Origin: Gemmatimonadota bacterium
GTDB taxonomy: Bacteria; Gemmatimonadota; Gemmatimonadetes; Gemmatimonadales; Gemmatimonadaceae
Direction: 5' to 3'
Assembly: GCA_016714015.1 (NCBI GenBank)
Contig: JADJNZ010000001.1
Coordinates: 1,116,001 to 1,180,000 of the forward strand
Length of the DNA stretch: 64,000 nucleotides
Shown: positions 1-10,255 of the stretch, in pieces
Numbering within the stretch: position 1 is the stretch's first letter
Layout of the letters: each line of letters opens with the position of its first letter
Notes under the pieces: model-generated
The model's database searches: none
Told to the model about the DNA's origin: nothing
The model's input: only the letters and a program-made list of their open reading frames with translations
Made by a program: the position numbers and the translations under genes

Positions 1-3000
1 GTCCGCCGAGCCGGCGAGCGACAGCGCGGCCCGGATCACGCCGATCGACTTGTCGCCGTTGGCGAGCCGGTAGATGAGCACTTCCTCGACGCTGCCCTCG
101 AAGAACTCGAACCCGAGCGTCATGCCCGCATTGCGGATGCGGACGAACTCCGCCGCCTGCACCGTGGTGGTCTGCGAGTTCGCGCTCCCCGCTGCGCCCG
201 CCGACGTGAGCGTGAGCGCAGTGTTGGTGCCGCTCTCGAACGCGCCGATCCGGAAGGTCGCGATGCCCTCGAGCAGCGAGAGCTCGTGCGGGCCGGCGCC
301 GAGCCCGCCCGGCGTGACGCCGTCGAGTCCGATGCGCAGTCCCTCGAGCGCGAGCGTGCCGCTCACGCCAGGCACGTCGAGGGACGCCTGACCGGCGAAC
401 TCGAAGCCGAACGAGTTGCCGGCCGAGACACCGCCGAACCCGGTGAGCGCGTACCGGAACAGCCCGAGGTCGAGCGTCGGCAGGTCGCCCGCGAACGTGG
501 CATTCCATTCGACCCCGTCGCCATCGATCCGCAGCCCGGGCGCCGTGGTCGGATGCGCCGGATCGCCGAAGACGATCGCGCGGTCGGTGTCGTTCATCAG
601 GTAGAGCGCGGCTGCCGCGGTGATGCTCGCGTTCGCCGGTGCGCGCAGGTCGAGCGAGATCCCCAGCCCGAGCAGGTCGAAGGTCGCGACGTCGCCGAAC
701 TCGATCTCGGTGCTCGCGTTGTCGCCGATCCGCAGCCCGGTGCCGAAGGCCAGCGCGGGGAGCTCGAGCGTCGCGTTCCAGCCGGCGCCCTGTGGTCGCA
801 CGTCGATCGTGAACGCCGTCGCGCCCGCATTGAACGGGGCGGGCAACGTGAGCGACCCACCGATGTCGGCGCGCATGCGGCCGGCCTGCGCGCCGAATGC
901 GAGCGACCCGAGCGAGAGCTTGCCCCCGAGCAGCGACGCCGGCCGCGCGAACGTCACCGAGCCGCCCTCGAGCGCGCCGGTCGAGCGGAACACGAGCCCG
1001 CTCACCGTGAGACCGGCCTCGCCCGCGAGCGTCATCCCGCCGTCCACCGTCACCGCGAGCGCACCCGATGCGTACGTCGCGACGACGCGCGAGGTGCGCA
1101 GCGTCACCAGGTCGTCGAAGAGTCCGATCGTCTGCGGCAGCGCGTTGCTCGCCGTCGCGCTGATGCCGTCGGTCGCGATGCGCAGCTGCTCGAGATCGAT
1201 CGCGACGGCGTCACCGCTGAGCGCGGGGAAGCGCACCGCGCCCTTCACCACGAGCGCGAAGCTGCCCGCGGTCGCTCGCACCGTGAGGCCCTCGAGCAGA
1301 TCGGGTGTGAGCACCGCACTGCCGAGCGTCATCTCGGGCAGCGCCTGCGCGGTGCCGGTCACGAGCCACGCGCCGCTGCCCACGTTCCAGGTCGCGGAGA
1401 CGGGGATCGTCGTGGGCGTCGCGCCCGCACCGCCGAGCAGCGCGACCGCCTCGAGCCGCGCACAGAGCGTGCGCGCCGTGAGGTCGGCCTCGATGCCGAG
1501 CAGCTTCACCGTGAGCGCGCCGCTCGCATACGCCTGCGTCGCGATCGGTGCGCCGCCCGCCGCGCAGGTGCCGTTGCGGACCGTCCCGCTCAACCCGGAC
1601 GCGGTGAGCGAGAGGTCGACGGCCGGCAGCGTGATCTCCGGCAGACCCGGCAGTTGGGGCGCGGACACGCTGGCACGCAGCCCGAACGCGCCGTTCACAC
1701 GACCGAACGAGAGCCCGCGCAGCTGGAACGGCAACCGCGCTCCCGGGATCGCGACCGCGGCGGGCAAGGTCGCCGCCAGCGACCCGCCGCTCACCTGGCC
1801 CGCCTGATCGATCGTGAGCGAACCCTGCATCGCGACCGAGAGGCCGCCGAGCGCGGGCACGATCACGTCGATCGTGGCATTGCCGGTGTTGATGCTGAGC
1901 GCACCGTTCGCACCGGCCGACGTCGCGACGATCTGCTGTCCGTTCGCACGGAGCCGCACGTACGCGATGTCGAAGCTCGGCAGTGCGAGCGAGTCGGGCA
2001 CCACCGCGACGGCACCGACGATGTTCACGCCGGTGGAGTCGATCCATGCGCGGCGCGCGGCGTTGGGCGCGGTCCCGTCGAACAGGTCCACGCGACCGCG
2101 GAGCACGCCGCCGGCGTCGGCATCGAACCGGAAATCGGCGCCCAGCCGCGCATCGAGTCCGGGCGCGTTGAGCGCCGGCATCGCGACCGCGGACTGACCG
2201 GCGACCGCGGCCGAGAGCCCGGTCGCGTCGAGCAGCGGATCGACCAGCGGGAGCGTCACGAGTCCGCTCGTTGCCACGCGCCAACCGGCGTTGTCGAGCG
2301 CGAGCGGCAACGTGCCGGTCACGCGCGCGCTGCCGCCGGTGACCGCGAGCGTCGCACCGCCGAGTCGCAGTTGGTCGAACAGGATCCGCGCCGGCGTGCC
2401 GACCACGGTGCCTTCGCCGCTGAACGTCGCACCATCGGCGTCGAAGACCGCCCGCGGCACGGTCACCGCGACGACGCCATTCCCGCTGGCGAGCCGCCAG
2501 GTGAAGGGCGTCGTGATCTCGAACCGCCCCGCCGAGAGCCGGCCGCGACCGAGGTCGTAGCTCGCGTCCGCACTCGCCGCAGGCGAGCCCGCCCCCGCGC
2601 TCGCGAGCCGCGCCTCGGCGCGGCCGGTCCAGCGCACGGTGTCGGGCGTCACGTCCACACGGCCGGCACCGAGCGTGAGTTGCAGCGCACCCGCCGCGGC
2701 CGTCGCACCGAGCGTGACGGTCTCGCCACCGGTGAGCAGTCCCGTCGCCGGCGCGAGCGCGAGCGGCGCGACCAGCGGCCACTCGGCCGCGCTCGCGCTG
2801 ACCGGCGCGTTGCGCACGACCGCCGCCGTCACGCGCGCGCCGAACGCCGACGCGCCGCCATTGCATGCGGGCACCAGCGGCGCGACGGCCGTGAGGCTGA
2901 GCTCCGCGCCACCCTGCCGGTGCGTCACGGCGCGCGCGAGCGGACGCGCTTCGGCGGTGCCGCAGACGGTCGAGTCGGCGCGCCAGGTGATCCGTGCGCC

Positions 3001-6000
3001 GAACCACTCGGTAGCGAGTGCGGCGGTGCGTGCGAAGCGCAGTTGCAGGTCGCCGCTCACGCTCGCCGGCCGCGCGGTCGCGATCGCACTCCAGCTGGTC
3101 CGGAACGCCGGCAGGTCCCAGCTCGTCGCGCGCGCGCTCACGCCCTCGGTGAGCGTCGAGACCGCCGAGTCGGCACCGGTGCGCGTGGCGGCGAAGGCGA
3201 CCTCGCGTTCGTCCAGCAGTGCGCTCGCGATCGGCACGCGCATCGCGCTCCCGTCGCGCAGCGGCAGCATCAGCTGGCCCGCACCGACGAATCGGAAGGC
3301 AAAGCCGTTCGCCGCGCTCCATACGAGCCGCGAGACCTGCAGCGAGTCGAGCCGCACCACGCCGGGCGCCGCGGCCGCTCCGGAGGGGACGGGGTCGGCG
3401 GCGAGCACCGTCGCCGCGCCTTCGCCCCCCGTCGGCATGCGCAACCGCAGACGATGCGCCAGGCCGAGTGCGCGCAGCTCGCCCGTGACGATCAGGTCGC
3501 GAGTCGACGGTCCGCCGGAGAGCGGGATGCGCACGGAGCCGGAGACGCGCGTGGCCTGCAGTGTGACCGCGCCACCCGCGACGAGTGCCTGCGGCGGAGC
3601 GGCGGCATCCGCCACGTCGAACGCCCCCGAGGCGATGCTCGACTCGTTCACCGCGAACGCGACCGACCCGCCCATCGGCCGGCCGTGGACGATCGGCGTG
3701 GCATGCAGCGTGCCCGCCGGCGCGAGCGGGTCACCGCGCACGACGAGCGAGTCGACCTCCGCCGGCAATGCGGCGAGCGGCACACGGCGGGCCGTGTCGC
3801 GGGCGACGAACGCGACGCGCAACGTGCCGGCCGAGAGCCGCTGACTGCGCGTGTCGTAGCGCACGCTGTCGGCGCGCGCTGTTCCCGTGACGCCACCGGC
3901 GAGCGTGAACGGCAGCGTGGCCGCGATCGGCGTGAAGGCGAGCGTCCGCTCGTCCACTCGACGCACCGTCACCAGCGCGCGGCCCGCGCCGTCGCGCAGT
4001 GCGACCGCGCCTCCGGGCACACGAATGGTGAACGGGATCTCGGGCGCGAGCGGAGCGCGCGCGGTGTCGGGGGCCGTGGCCGCCGTGAGCGTGCGCTCGA
4101 TCGTCGAGACGCTGCCGGTCAATGCGATCGTGTCGGCCGCCATGACGCCGGTGACGGCGCCGCTCACGGCAACGATCGCCACCGTGCTGCCGTTCGGCTT
4201 GCGCACGACGCACTGACCGTCGACCCGCGCCGTGTCGAAAGGCCAGTCGAGACGCGTGGTGGTGAGCAGGCCTCGCGGCGCGGGGACCGTCACGCCTTGC
4301 ACACAGGCGGAGGTACTGGCCACGGCACCGACGCCACCGAGGGTCGCGCGCCATGGCGCGCCGTCACCCCAGGCCAGCGTGGTCGCGGGCCAGCGCACCA
4401 GCGTCGGTCGCACGCGCGCACTGCCCGAGACGAGGGCCGCCATGCCCAGCACCGTCCCATCGCGCTCGATCGCCGGGAGTTCGAGCCCTGACGCGGTGAT
4501 CATCACCGAATCGAGCGCCATCACCCGCAGGGCGACGCTGGGCAGCTCGACGTCGGCGCGCGCGGGCGCGCGGACGCTCCATCCCTCATTCGCGCGCCAT
4601 CCGACCTGCGCGCGCGCGACCGTCCGCAGTCGCACGCGCAACGCGCCGAAGCGGAGCGACGGATCGCGACCCGTGAGCGCGGTGGTGAACGCGCTGAGGC
4701 CTTCGGCCCGCGTGAAACGGCCGGTCAGTTGCAGTTCCGCCAGGCCGCTCGTGAACGGCATCGTCTCGCGGAGGCCGAGCTGCAGATCCGCCTGGGTGAT
4801 CGCGGTACCGCTCACGCGAAAGCGTCCGCGCGCGGACGTGAGCGCCACGGGAGCGCGCGAGGCGGGCGCGGAGCTGCAGAGCAGGTCGACCGTGGCGGTG
4901 GCCGAGTCGAGCGTGACCATCGGCGCGCACGGTGCCGGCTCGCCGAAGAGCTCCACCGCGCGCTCGTACTGCACGGTGGCACCGACCCGTGCGAGCGTCA
5001 CCTTGCGGACGAGGACGGCGGCGGTGTCGTTGCCGATGCGCGCCAGCGCGGCGCCTGCCGGCGCGGTGGCGCCGAGCAACGGACCGTTGCGCGCCGTCGT
5101 GCCGGTCGCGGGGATGTCGATCCCGCCCACACGGATCACGCCGGCGAACTGCAGGCTCCCGTCCGGCGCGCGCCGCAGCCGACGGATGCGCGCGTCGCCC
5201 GCGACGGGAAGATCGACGGTCGCATCGAGCTCACCGCCGATCACGCGGGGGCTCGCGCCCGTGCGCGCGATCACGAGGTCCCGCGCCATCGCGGTGATCT
5301 CGCGAGGGGCGCCCGCGCCGATGGTGAGGCGGAGCGGGACCGGACCGCTCACGACCAACCGGTCCACGTCACCCCCGATCACGCGCACCCCGCGGAGCGA
5401 CGCGATCTCCGCGATGCCGGCGACGACCTCGACGGCCCCGAGCGACGCCGCCGCCGCGGGATCGCGCGACACGAAGCGCTGGATCCGGCTCCGCCCGCCG
5501 TTCACGCCGTATGGCTTCCCATCCGCGTCGTACGCCGTCACCTGCCAGGCGTAGGTCATCCCGTCGCGCAGCGGGAGCGCCGAGAGCGGATAGACGTACT
5601 GGGCGCGCCCTTCGACCTCGGCCTCGTGCCACGCGAGTCCTCCGAGCGCCTCCGCCGGCAGGCGGCCGGCGGGAAGCTCCGCGATCCTGAGGCGATAGCG
5701 GAGCCGACTCGTCGCGTCGACCTGCGTCGCCGGTGTCCAGACGAAGGTCGGCATCGCGGTGGTGATCGTCGCGACATCCGATGGCAGGAGCAGCACCGGC
5801 GGCTGTGGGGCTTCGACGACCGTCGTGGCGCAGCGTTCGGCGGTGACCGCAGCGCCGTCGACGAAGACGGTGGCGCAGAAGCGATAGCGGTCGGGCGGGA
5901 GCGCGCCACCGCGTGTGGCGAGGAGCTCCCACGTCCGCGGCAGCACCAGCGTCGGGTCATCGACGAGTGCGCGCGTGGTGTTGGAGAAGATGTGCGTCCC

Positions 6001-6288
6001 GGGCCCGGTCGCCGCGCGGGGCACGCTGGAGGCGCTCGCGCTCAACCCGCCACTCGCGCTCAGCCGGGACCGCACCTCGAAGTTCGCGAGGCCGGTACCG
6101 GTGTAGGTGACGACCATCGTGAGATAGCCGGCCTGGGTCGCGAGCAGGTCGACGCGCGACGGCAGGGTCGGCGCGAGGACGAGCGAGAGGTCCCACGTTC
6201 CGGCCTGGGCCGGCGCGAGGGACGACGTGGCGGACAGGAGGCCCACGGCGGCAGCCCCGAGCCTGGCGATCCGTGACAGCACCCTCAT
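1..6288 (-). CDS. Giant secreted beta-rich protein with FN3-like domain, 3' end off the left edge
   Basis: The frame is open from the ATG at 6288 to base 1, giving 2096 visible residues with no stop. The N-terminus is a typical signal peptide (residues 1-29, positive MRVLSRIAR, hydrophobic core, APAQA cleavage region). Residues about 160-270 resemble a fibronectin type III domain (PPVLLLPSD start, FVWTPA, YAWQVTAYD near the end). The rest is a very long, lysine-poor, Ala/Thr/Val/Gly-rich run of alternating hydrophobic strands with loosely repeated phrases such as GAGWNATLELPAL and GVEWNATFAGDLP, suggesting a beta-solenoid or stacked beta-sandwiches outside the cytoplasm. Function is unknown. 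It faces the SARP-type regulator across 137 bases, so that regulator may control it (inference). I cannot see its C-terminus, so an anchor or sorting domain may lie outside. Confidence 0.8.
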   Translation of the reverse strand, partial: MRVLSRIARLGAAAVGLLSATSSLAPAQAGTWDLSLVLAPTLPSRVDLLATQAGYLTMVVTYTGTGLANFEVRSRLSASGGLSASASSVPRAATGPGTHIFSNTTRALVDDPTLVLPRTWELLATRGGALPPDRYRFCATVFVDGAAVTAERCATTVVEAPQPPVLLLPSDVATITTAMPTFVWTPATQVDATSRLRYRLRIAELPAGRLPAEALGGLAWHEAEVEGRAQYVYPLSALPLRDGMTYAWQVTAYDADGKPYGVNGGRSRIQRFVSRDPAAAASLGAVEVVAGIAEIASLRGVRVIGGDVDRLVVSGPVPLRLTIGAGAPREITAMARDLVIARTGASPRVIGGELDATVDLPVAGDARIRRLRRAPDGSLQFAGVIRVGGIDIPATGTTARNGPLLGATAPAGAALARIGNDTAAVLVRKVTLARVGATVQYERAVELFGEPAPCAPMVTLDSATATVDLLCSSAPASRAPVALTSARGRFRVSGTAITQADLQLGLRETMPFTSGLAELQLTGRFTRAEGLSAFTTALTGRDPSLRFGALRVRLRTVARAQVGWRANEGWSVRAPARADVELPSVALRVMALDSVMITASGLELPAIERDGTVLGMAALVSGSARVRPTLVRWPATTLAWGDGAPWRATLGGVGAVASTSACVQGVTVPAPRGLLTTTRLDWPFDTARVDGQCVVRKPNGSTVAIVAVSGAVTGVMAADTIALTGSVSTIERTLTAATAPDTARAPLAPEIPFTIRVPGGAVALRDGAGRALVTVRRVDERTLAFTPIAATLPFTLAGGVTGTARADSVRYDTRSQRLSAGTLRVAFVARDTARRVPLAALPAEVDSLVVRGDPLAPAGTLHATPIVHGRPMGGSVAFAVNESSIASGAFDVADAAAPPQALVAGGAVTLQATRVSGSVRIPLSGGPSTRDLIVTGELRALGLAHRLRLRMPTGGEGAATVLAADPVPSGAAAAPGVVRLDSLQVSRLVWSAANGFAFRFVGAGQLMLPLRDGSAMRVPIASALLDEREVAFAATRTGADSAVSTLTEGVSARATSWDLPAFRTSWSAIATARPASVSGDLQLRFARTAALATEWFGARITWRADSTVCGTAEARPLARAVTHRQGGAELSLTAVAPLVPACNGGASAFGARVTAAVVRNAPVSASAAEWPLVAPLALAPATGLLTGGETVTLGATAAAGALQLTLGAGRVDVTPDTVRWTGRAEARLASAGAGSPAASADASYDLGRGRLSAGRFEITTPFTWRLASGNGVVAVTVPRAVFDADGATFSGEGTVVGTPARILFDQLRLGGATLAVTGGSARVTGTLPLALDNAGWRVATSGLVTLPLVDPLLDATGLSAAVAGQSAVAMPALNAPGLDARLGADFRFDADAGGVLRGRVDLFDGTAPNAARRAWIDSTGVNIVGAVAVVPDSLALPSFDIAYVRLRANGQQIVATSAGANGALSINTGNATIDVIVPALGGLSVAMQGSLTIDQAGQVSGGSLAATLPAAVAIPGARLPFQLRGLSFGRVNGAFGLRASVSAPQLPGLPEITLPAVDLSLTASGLSGTVRNGTCAAGGAPIATQAYASGALTVKLLGIEADLTARTLCARLEAVALLGGAGATPTTIPVSATWNVGSGAWLVTGTAQALPEMTLGSAVLTPDLLEGLTVRATAGSFALVVKGAVRFPALSGDAVAIDLEQLRIATDGISATASNALPQTIGLFDDLVTLRTSRVVATYASGALAVTVDGGMTLAGEAGLTVSGLVFRSTGALEGGSVTFARPASLLGGKLSLGSLAFGAQAGRMRADIGGSLTLPAPFNAGATAFTIDVRPQGAGWNATLELPALAFGTGLRIGDNASTEIEFGDVATFDLLGLGISLDLRAPANASITAAAALYLMNDTDRAIVFGDPAHPTTAPGLRIDGDGVEWNATFAGDLPTLDLGLFRYALTGFGGVSAGNSFGFEFAGQASLDVPGVSGTLALEGLRIGLDGVTPGGLGAGPHELSLLEGIATFRIGAFESGTNTALTLTSAGAAGSANSQTTTVQAAEFVRIRNAGMTLGFEFFEGSVEEVLIYRLANGDKSIGVIRAALSLAGSAD

Positions 6289-6425
6289 CGGGCCCGCTTC
6301 AGGAAGACCTCCGACTCGCGTCGCGGAGCAGGTATCTGCATCATATTGAAGCGCCAAGATGGGCGGCGGTCGACACGGCGCCGTCACGACCCGCGTCAAC
6401 CCGTTGCCCTACAAGCAGTTGACAC
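6289..6425. promoter_or_regulatory. Divergent intergenic region between giant protein and SARP regulator
   Basis: This 137-base gap must hold the promoters of both divergent genes. The least GC-rich patch, near 6335-6360 (catcatattgaag on the plus strand), is the likeliest place for minus-strand promoter elements. I see no clean consensus pair and no strong palindrome, so the assignment rests on position only. Confidence 0.35.
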
Positions 6426-9400
6426 ATGGTCACCGCGACCCTCTTCGACGACCCGCGCATCCTCGTGAATGGCAAACGAGCCTCCCTCCGCCGGAAGGAG
6501 TTGGCGCTCGTCGCCTACCTCGCGCTTGACGGTTCGGGCTCCGTCTCGCGGGAGGCGCTCGCCACGCTCTTCTGGGGTGAGAAGGACGAGAGCGCCGCCC
6601 GGCATTCCCTGCGGCAAGCCCTGCTCGTCCTTCGTCGCGAGCTCGGGGACCACCTCGTCGAGTCGCCGACCGGCCTCCGCCTCGTCCCCGCCGCGGACTG
6701 CGATCTGCTGGACCTCGAGCGCGATGGGCTCCTGCGCGAGGGCGATCAGGCGCCCCTGCCGGATCGCCTCCTTCCGGGTTTCGACGACCTCGGGAGCGAA
6801 CCCTTCTCCCAGTGGTTGGCCAGCCGGCGCGCAGCCTATCGCGCGCGCTTTCGCGGCGCTCTCTCCGCGCGGCGCGATGCGGCGATCGCCACGGCCCAGT
6901 GGCGCGACGCCGAACGGTGTGCGCGTGGCCTCGAGGCCGACCTCCCGCTGGACGCCGACAGCGTGTTGCAGCTGGTGCGCACGTTGCGCCGCGCCGGCGC
7001 GGAGGCCGATGCGGCCGCGGTCCTCGCCGCGGCGCTCCCGCGGTTCGAGTCCAACGGCCTCGATGCGAGCGCACTGCATGCGCTCGCGCGCGCGCGGCAC
7101 ACCCCGAGCACGCGCACGCCCGCGACCAAGGCCCGGGCGGACCTCGTGGGCCGCGACCGTGAACTCGCGGCACTGCGCGGCTGGTGGGACGAGGCGGTCG
7201 AGGGTGGCGCCGACACCGTCGGCGTGGGCGTCGTGCTCACCGGCATCGACGGCATCGGTCGAACGCGGCTCGTGGAGGATCTTGCGCGAGCGATCCCGGC
7301 GGCGGCGCGGCGTCTCGTCTGGATCCGCGCGAGCGAGGGCGGCGAGGCGATCGTCCAGCGCGTCACGCGGGCCTTGCTCGAGGCGCGCGGCGCCGCGGCG
7401 GCCGATCCCGCGGTGATCACCCGGACGCGCGACGCGATCGAGGATGGTCGTGCGGCCGCACCCGCGGACCTCGCCGCGGTGATCGCGGCGATCGCCGCCG
7501 AACGGCCGCTCCTGCTCGTGCTCGACGATGCGGACCTCTGGACCGCCGACGCCGAGCCGCTGCGGAACGCGCTCCTCGCGCCTCCCGGCCGGACGATGGT
7601 CATCGTGAGCAGTTGGCGCGCGCTCGCCGTGCCGCGCGGGGTCCATCGCCTCGCGCTCGCCGGGCTCGGGCGCGAGGCGATCGCGACGTTGCTTTCTTCG
7701 GTGCTGCCGCTGGAGCCGGAAGCGACGGCGGCGCTCGCGTCCCATTTCGCGGCCGCGACCGACGGGCATCCGGCGTGGATCCTCGCGCTCGTCGACCGCT
7801 ATCGCACCGACGGTGTGCTCGTGCCCTCCGCGAACGGGGCCTGGGCTTTGCACTCCCTCCCGGACTCCGCCCCCGTTCCCGCCGACCTGCGCGACGCGAT
7901 CAGCGAGCGCCTCGACGCGCTCCCACCCGACCAGCGCGCGGTGCTCGACCGGATCTCCGGGGCCCCGGAGGGCGTCGCGGGGGCGACCGTCGCCGCGCTC
8001 GGCCACGCCACCGGGCTCGGGCACGCCGCGCTGGTCGCGGCACTCGACGCGCTCGTCCGTGACGGGCTCCTCCGCGCTGCGACCGCGCCGGATGCGGCGT
8101 ACACGATCGCGCACGTCGTGATCCAGCGCGTGGCGCGCGAGTCGTTGCACCCGGCCCGGCTCTGGTCGGAGGCGGAGTCGCGCCGCGGACGCGGATGGAC
8201 CCGCTGGGCCCTTGCGGCGACCGCGCTCCTGTTCGTCGTGGGAGCGTGGCGGGGTCCGTGGCGCGCCCCCTCGCCCGTGGACGCGTCGCCGCCGCTGATC
8301 GCGCTCGAACCGCTCGCGATCGCCTCGACCCCCGATTCGAGCATGCGACCGATCGACGAGATGCTCGCGACCAACCTGGCGCGCATCGAAGGGATTGCGA
8401 TCCTTCCGCCCGCGCCGCCGGGCCTGGCCCTCGACTCCACGCGGACCGCGCTGCGCGCCGGTGCGGCGTTGGTGATCTCCGGCTCGGTCTCGCGTCGCGG
8501 CGGGAGCGTGCGACTCGACCTGCGGTTGACGGAGCGCCGCGATGGCCGGATCCGTCATGGCATCGTCGTCGAGGCGGGCGACCTCTTCGCGGCGGTCGAC
8601 CAGGCGACGGCGGAACTCGCCGAGGCGCTCGGGCGTCGCATGCCCTCGGCGCCACTCGCGCACGTGTCGACGGCCTCGCTCGCGGCGTTCGAATCGTACG
8701 AGCGGGGCGAGCGGTCGCGCGCGATGGGCGATCGGGTGCGCGCGATCGAGTGGCTCGTGGACGCCATCCGGGCCGACCCCTCGTTCGCGCTCGCGCGGCT
8801 GCGGCTCGCGCAGGCGATCGGCGAGTGGGACAAGGCGACGGCGACGGCACAGCTCGACACGGCGCTGCGGGCGGCGGACCGCCTGCCCGAGCGGGAGCGG
8901 CTGCTCGTGCGCGCCGAACGCGCGTTGCTCGAGGAGGATCCGGTGCGCGAGGTGCTCGCGGACTCGCTCGTGCGCCTCTGGCCGCTCGATCCCAACGGAC
9001 ATCTGCTCCTCGGCCAAGCGCTCGTCTGGCGCGGCGACTTCGCGATGGCGGCGCGCGCCTTCGAGCGCGCGATCATGCTCGACGCGCCGGGGCTCGAGCG
9101 CAGTGAGGTGTCGTGCCTCGCCTGCGATGCGTACGAGGGGCTGATCAACGCGCACCTGCTGGCCGATTCGCTCGCGGCGGCGACCCGCGTCGCGCGCGAG
9201 TGGCAGACGCGGCAGCCCGACGCGGGCCGCGCGGCCGCGGCGCGCTCGACCGTGGCACAGCACGCGAACGACCTCGTCGAGGCCGCGGCGGCCGCCCGTC
9301 GGGCCGTGGTGCTCAATCCGGCCGACCCGTACCAGCACGTGTACGAGGCCGTCTGGGCGATCCGCTCGGGGGAGGAGCAGCGGGCCGTGGCGCTGCTGGC

Positions 9401-10130
9401 CGAGGAACTCCGCCACCCCGATCCTGCGCGACGGCGGCACGCGGCCTGGTTCGCGGCGATCGCCGAGCGCAACGCGGGACGACCAGACCTCGCCGAACGC
9501 CGCCTTCGCGCACTCCTCGACTCGATCCCGGCGCACGAGCGCGCTGCCTGGTCGGTGCATCGGATGCAGCAGGCCCAAGCCCTCCTCGAAGCGGGGCGCC
9601 CCGTCGCGGCCGCGGCGCTCTTCGATTCCCTCGCGCAACAGAACGGGCCGGTGCACTCCCCCCACGCGGTGGCGCGATGGCGGGCGTGGATGGGCACGCT
9701 CGCGGCGGATGCGCTCGCGGCCTCGGGGGACACGCTCGCGCTCGCACGACGGGCACAGGAGATCGAGGCGTGGGGCGTGCAGAGCGCGTACGGCCGCGAT
9801 CGCTTGCTGCACCATCACGTGCGCGGGCTGCTGCTGCGTGCGCGTGGCGATCTCGAGGGCGCGCGCCGCGCCTTCGAGGCCGCACGCTGGAGTCCCACCG
9901 GGTCGTATGCGCGCACGCAGCTCGCGCTCGCCGACGTGCTCCTCCTCCTCGAACGTCCGCGCGACGCGCTCGGCGTGCTGCATCAGGCTTCGCACGGGTC
10001 GCTCGAGAGCGTCCACCTGTACGGCACGCGCCGCGACCTGCACGAGCGCTTCGCGCGGGCCTTCAGCGCAGCGGGGTTCCCCGACTCGGCCGCGATCCAT
10101 GTCCGGTGGGTGGAGCGCGCGAGCCGGTGA
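6426..10130 (+). CDS. Membrane-anchored SARP/BTAD regulator with AAA-like ATPase and extracytoplasmic TPR domain
   Basis: This 1234-residue protein has four parts. Residues 1-230 form a SARP-type winged helix plus bacterial transcriptional activator domain (KELALVAYLAL, SREALATLFWG, ARHSLRQALLVLRREL). Residues about 240-585 form a STAND/AAA-like ATPase. Its P-loop reads GIDGIGRT (273-280), with Arg in place of the usual Lys, and a Walker B-like LLLVLDDAD carries Asp367. A single transmembrane helix follows at about 590-611 (WALAATALLFVVGAW). The remainder is a FlgO/TolB-N-like segment (IDEMLATNLARI..., about 640-720) and then TPR-like helical repeats to the end. The topology implies a CadC-like one-component sensor whose TPR part is outside the membrane and whose DNA-binding part is in the cytoplasm. 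A likely target is the divergent giant gene (inference). Confidence 0.85.
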   Translation: MVTATLFDDPRILVNGKRASLRRKELALVAYLALDGSGSVSREALATLFWGEKDESAARHSLRQALLVLRRELGDHLVESPTGLRLVPAADCDLLDLERDGLLREGDQAPLPDRLLPGFDDLGSEPFSQWLASRRAAYRARFRGALSARRDAAIATAQWRDAERCARGLEADLPLDADSVLQLVRTLRRAGAEADAAAVLAAALPRFESNGLDASALHALARARHTPSTRTPATKARADLVGRDRELAALRGWWDEAVEGGADTVGVGVVLTGIDGIGRTRLVEDLARAIPAAARRLVWIRASEGGEAIVQRVTRALLEARGAAAADPAVITRTRDAIEDGRAAAPADLAAVIAAIAAERPLLLVLDDADLWTADAEPLRNALLAPPGRTMVIVSSWRALAVPRGVHRLALAGLGREAIATLLSSVLPLEPEATAALASHFAAATDGHPAWILALVDRYRTDGVLVPSANGAWALHSLPDSAPVPADLRDAISERLDALPPDQRAVLDRISGAPEGVAGATVAALGHATGLGHAALVAALDALVRDGLLRAATAPDAAYTIAHVVIQRVARESLHPARLWSEAESRRGRGWTRWALAATALLFVVGAWRGPWRAPSPVDASPPLIALEPLAIASTPDSSMRPIDEMLATNLARIEGIAILPPAPPGLALDSTRTALRAGAALVISGSVSRRGGSVRLDLRLTERRDGRIRHGIVVEAGDLFAAVDQATAELAEALGRRMPSAPLAHVSTASLAAFESYERGERSRAMGDRVRAIEWLVDAIRADPSFALARLRLAQAIGEWDKATATAQLDTALRAADRLPERERLLVRAERALLEEDPVREVLADSLVRLWPLDPNGHLLLGQALVWRGDFAMAARAFERAIMLDAPGLERSEVSCLACDAYEGLINAHLLADSLAAATRVAREWQTRQPDAGRAAAARSTVAQHANDLVEAAAAARRAVVLNPADPYQHVYEAVWAIRSGEEQRAVALLAEELRHPDPARRRHAAWFAAIAERNAGRPDLAERRLRALLDSIPAHERAAWSVHRMQQAQALLEAGRPVAAAALFDSLAQQNGPVHSPHAVARWRAWMGTLAADALAASGDTLALARRAQEIEAWGVQSAYGRDRLLHHHVRGLLLRARGDLEGARRAFEAARWSPTGSYARTQLALADVLLLLERPRDALGVLHQASHGSLESVHLYGTRRDLHERFARAFSAAGFPDSAAIHVRWVERASR

Positions 10131-10255
10131 ACCGGCCCCGCGCGCCGCAGCGGCTCGCGGCGTAGTTTCGGGACGGACCGCGTCCGGGCGGCCAACGCTC
10201 GACGGACGACACTCGTAGCCCAGCGGTCGTACTTACCTCCAGCGGAGTCCTTGCG

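Noticed and set aside
1211..3322. A 703-codon minus-strand open frame
   Set aside because: Arg-rich out-of-frame shadow of the giant gene. The frame starting at 6288 has the signal peptide and natural composition.
286..4491. A 1401-codon open frame on the plus strand
   Set aside because: It is the exact antisense frame of the giant minus-strand gene. Its product is an Arg/Glu/His/Ala-rich string without domains, caused by the rarity of TTA, CTA and TCA codons in the real gene.
6396..10100. A 1234-codon minus-strand frame opposite the SARP gene
   Set aside because: Antisense composition only. The plus-strand frame has SARP, ATPase and TPR motifs.
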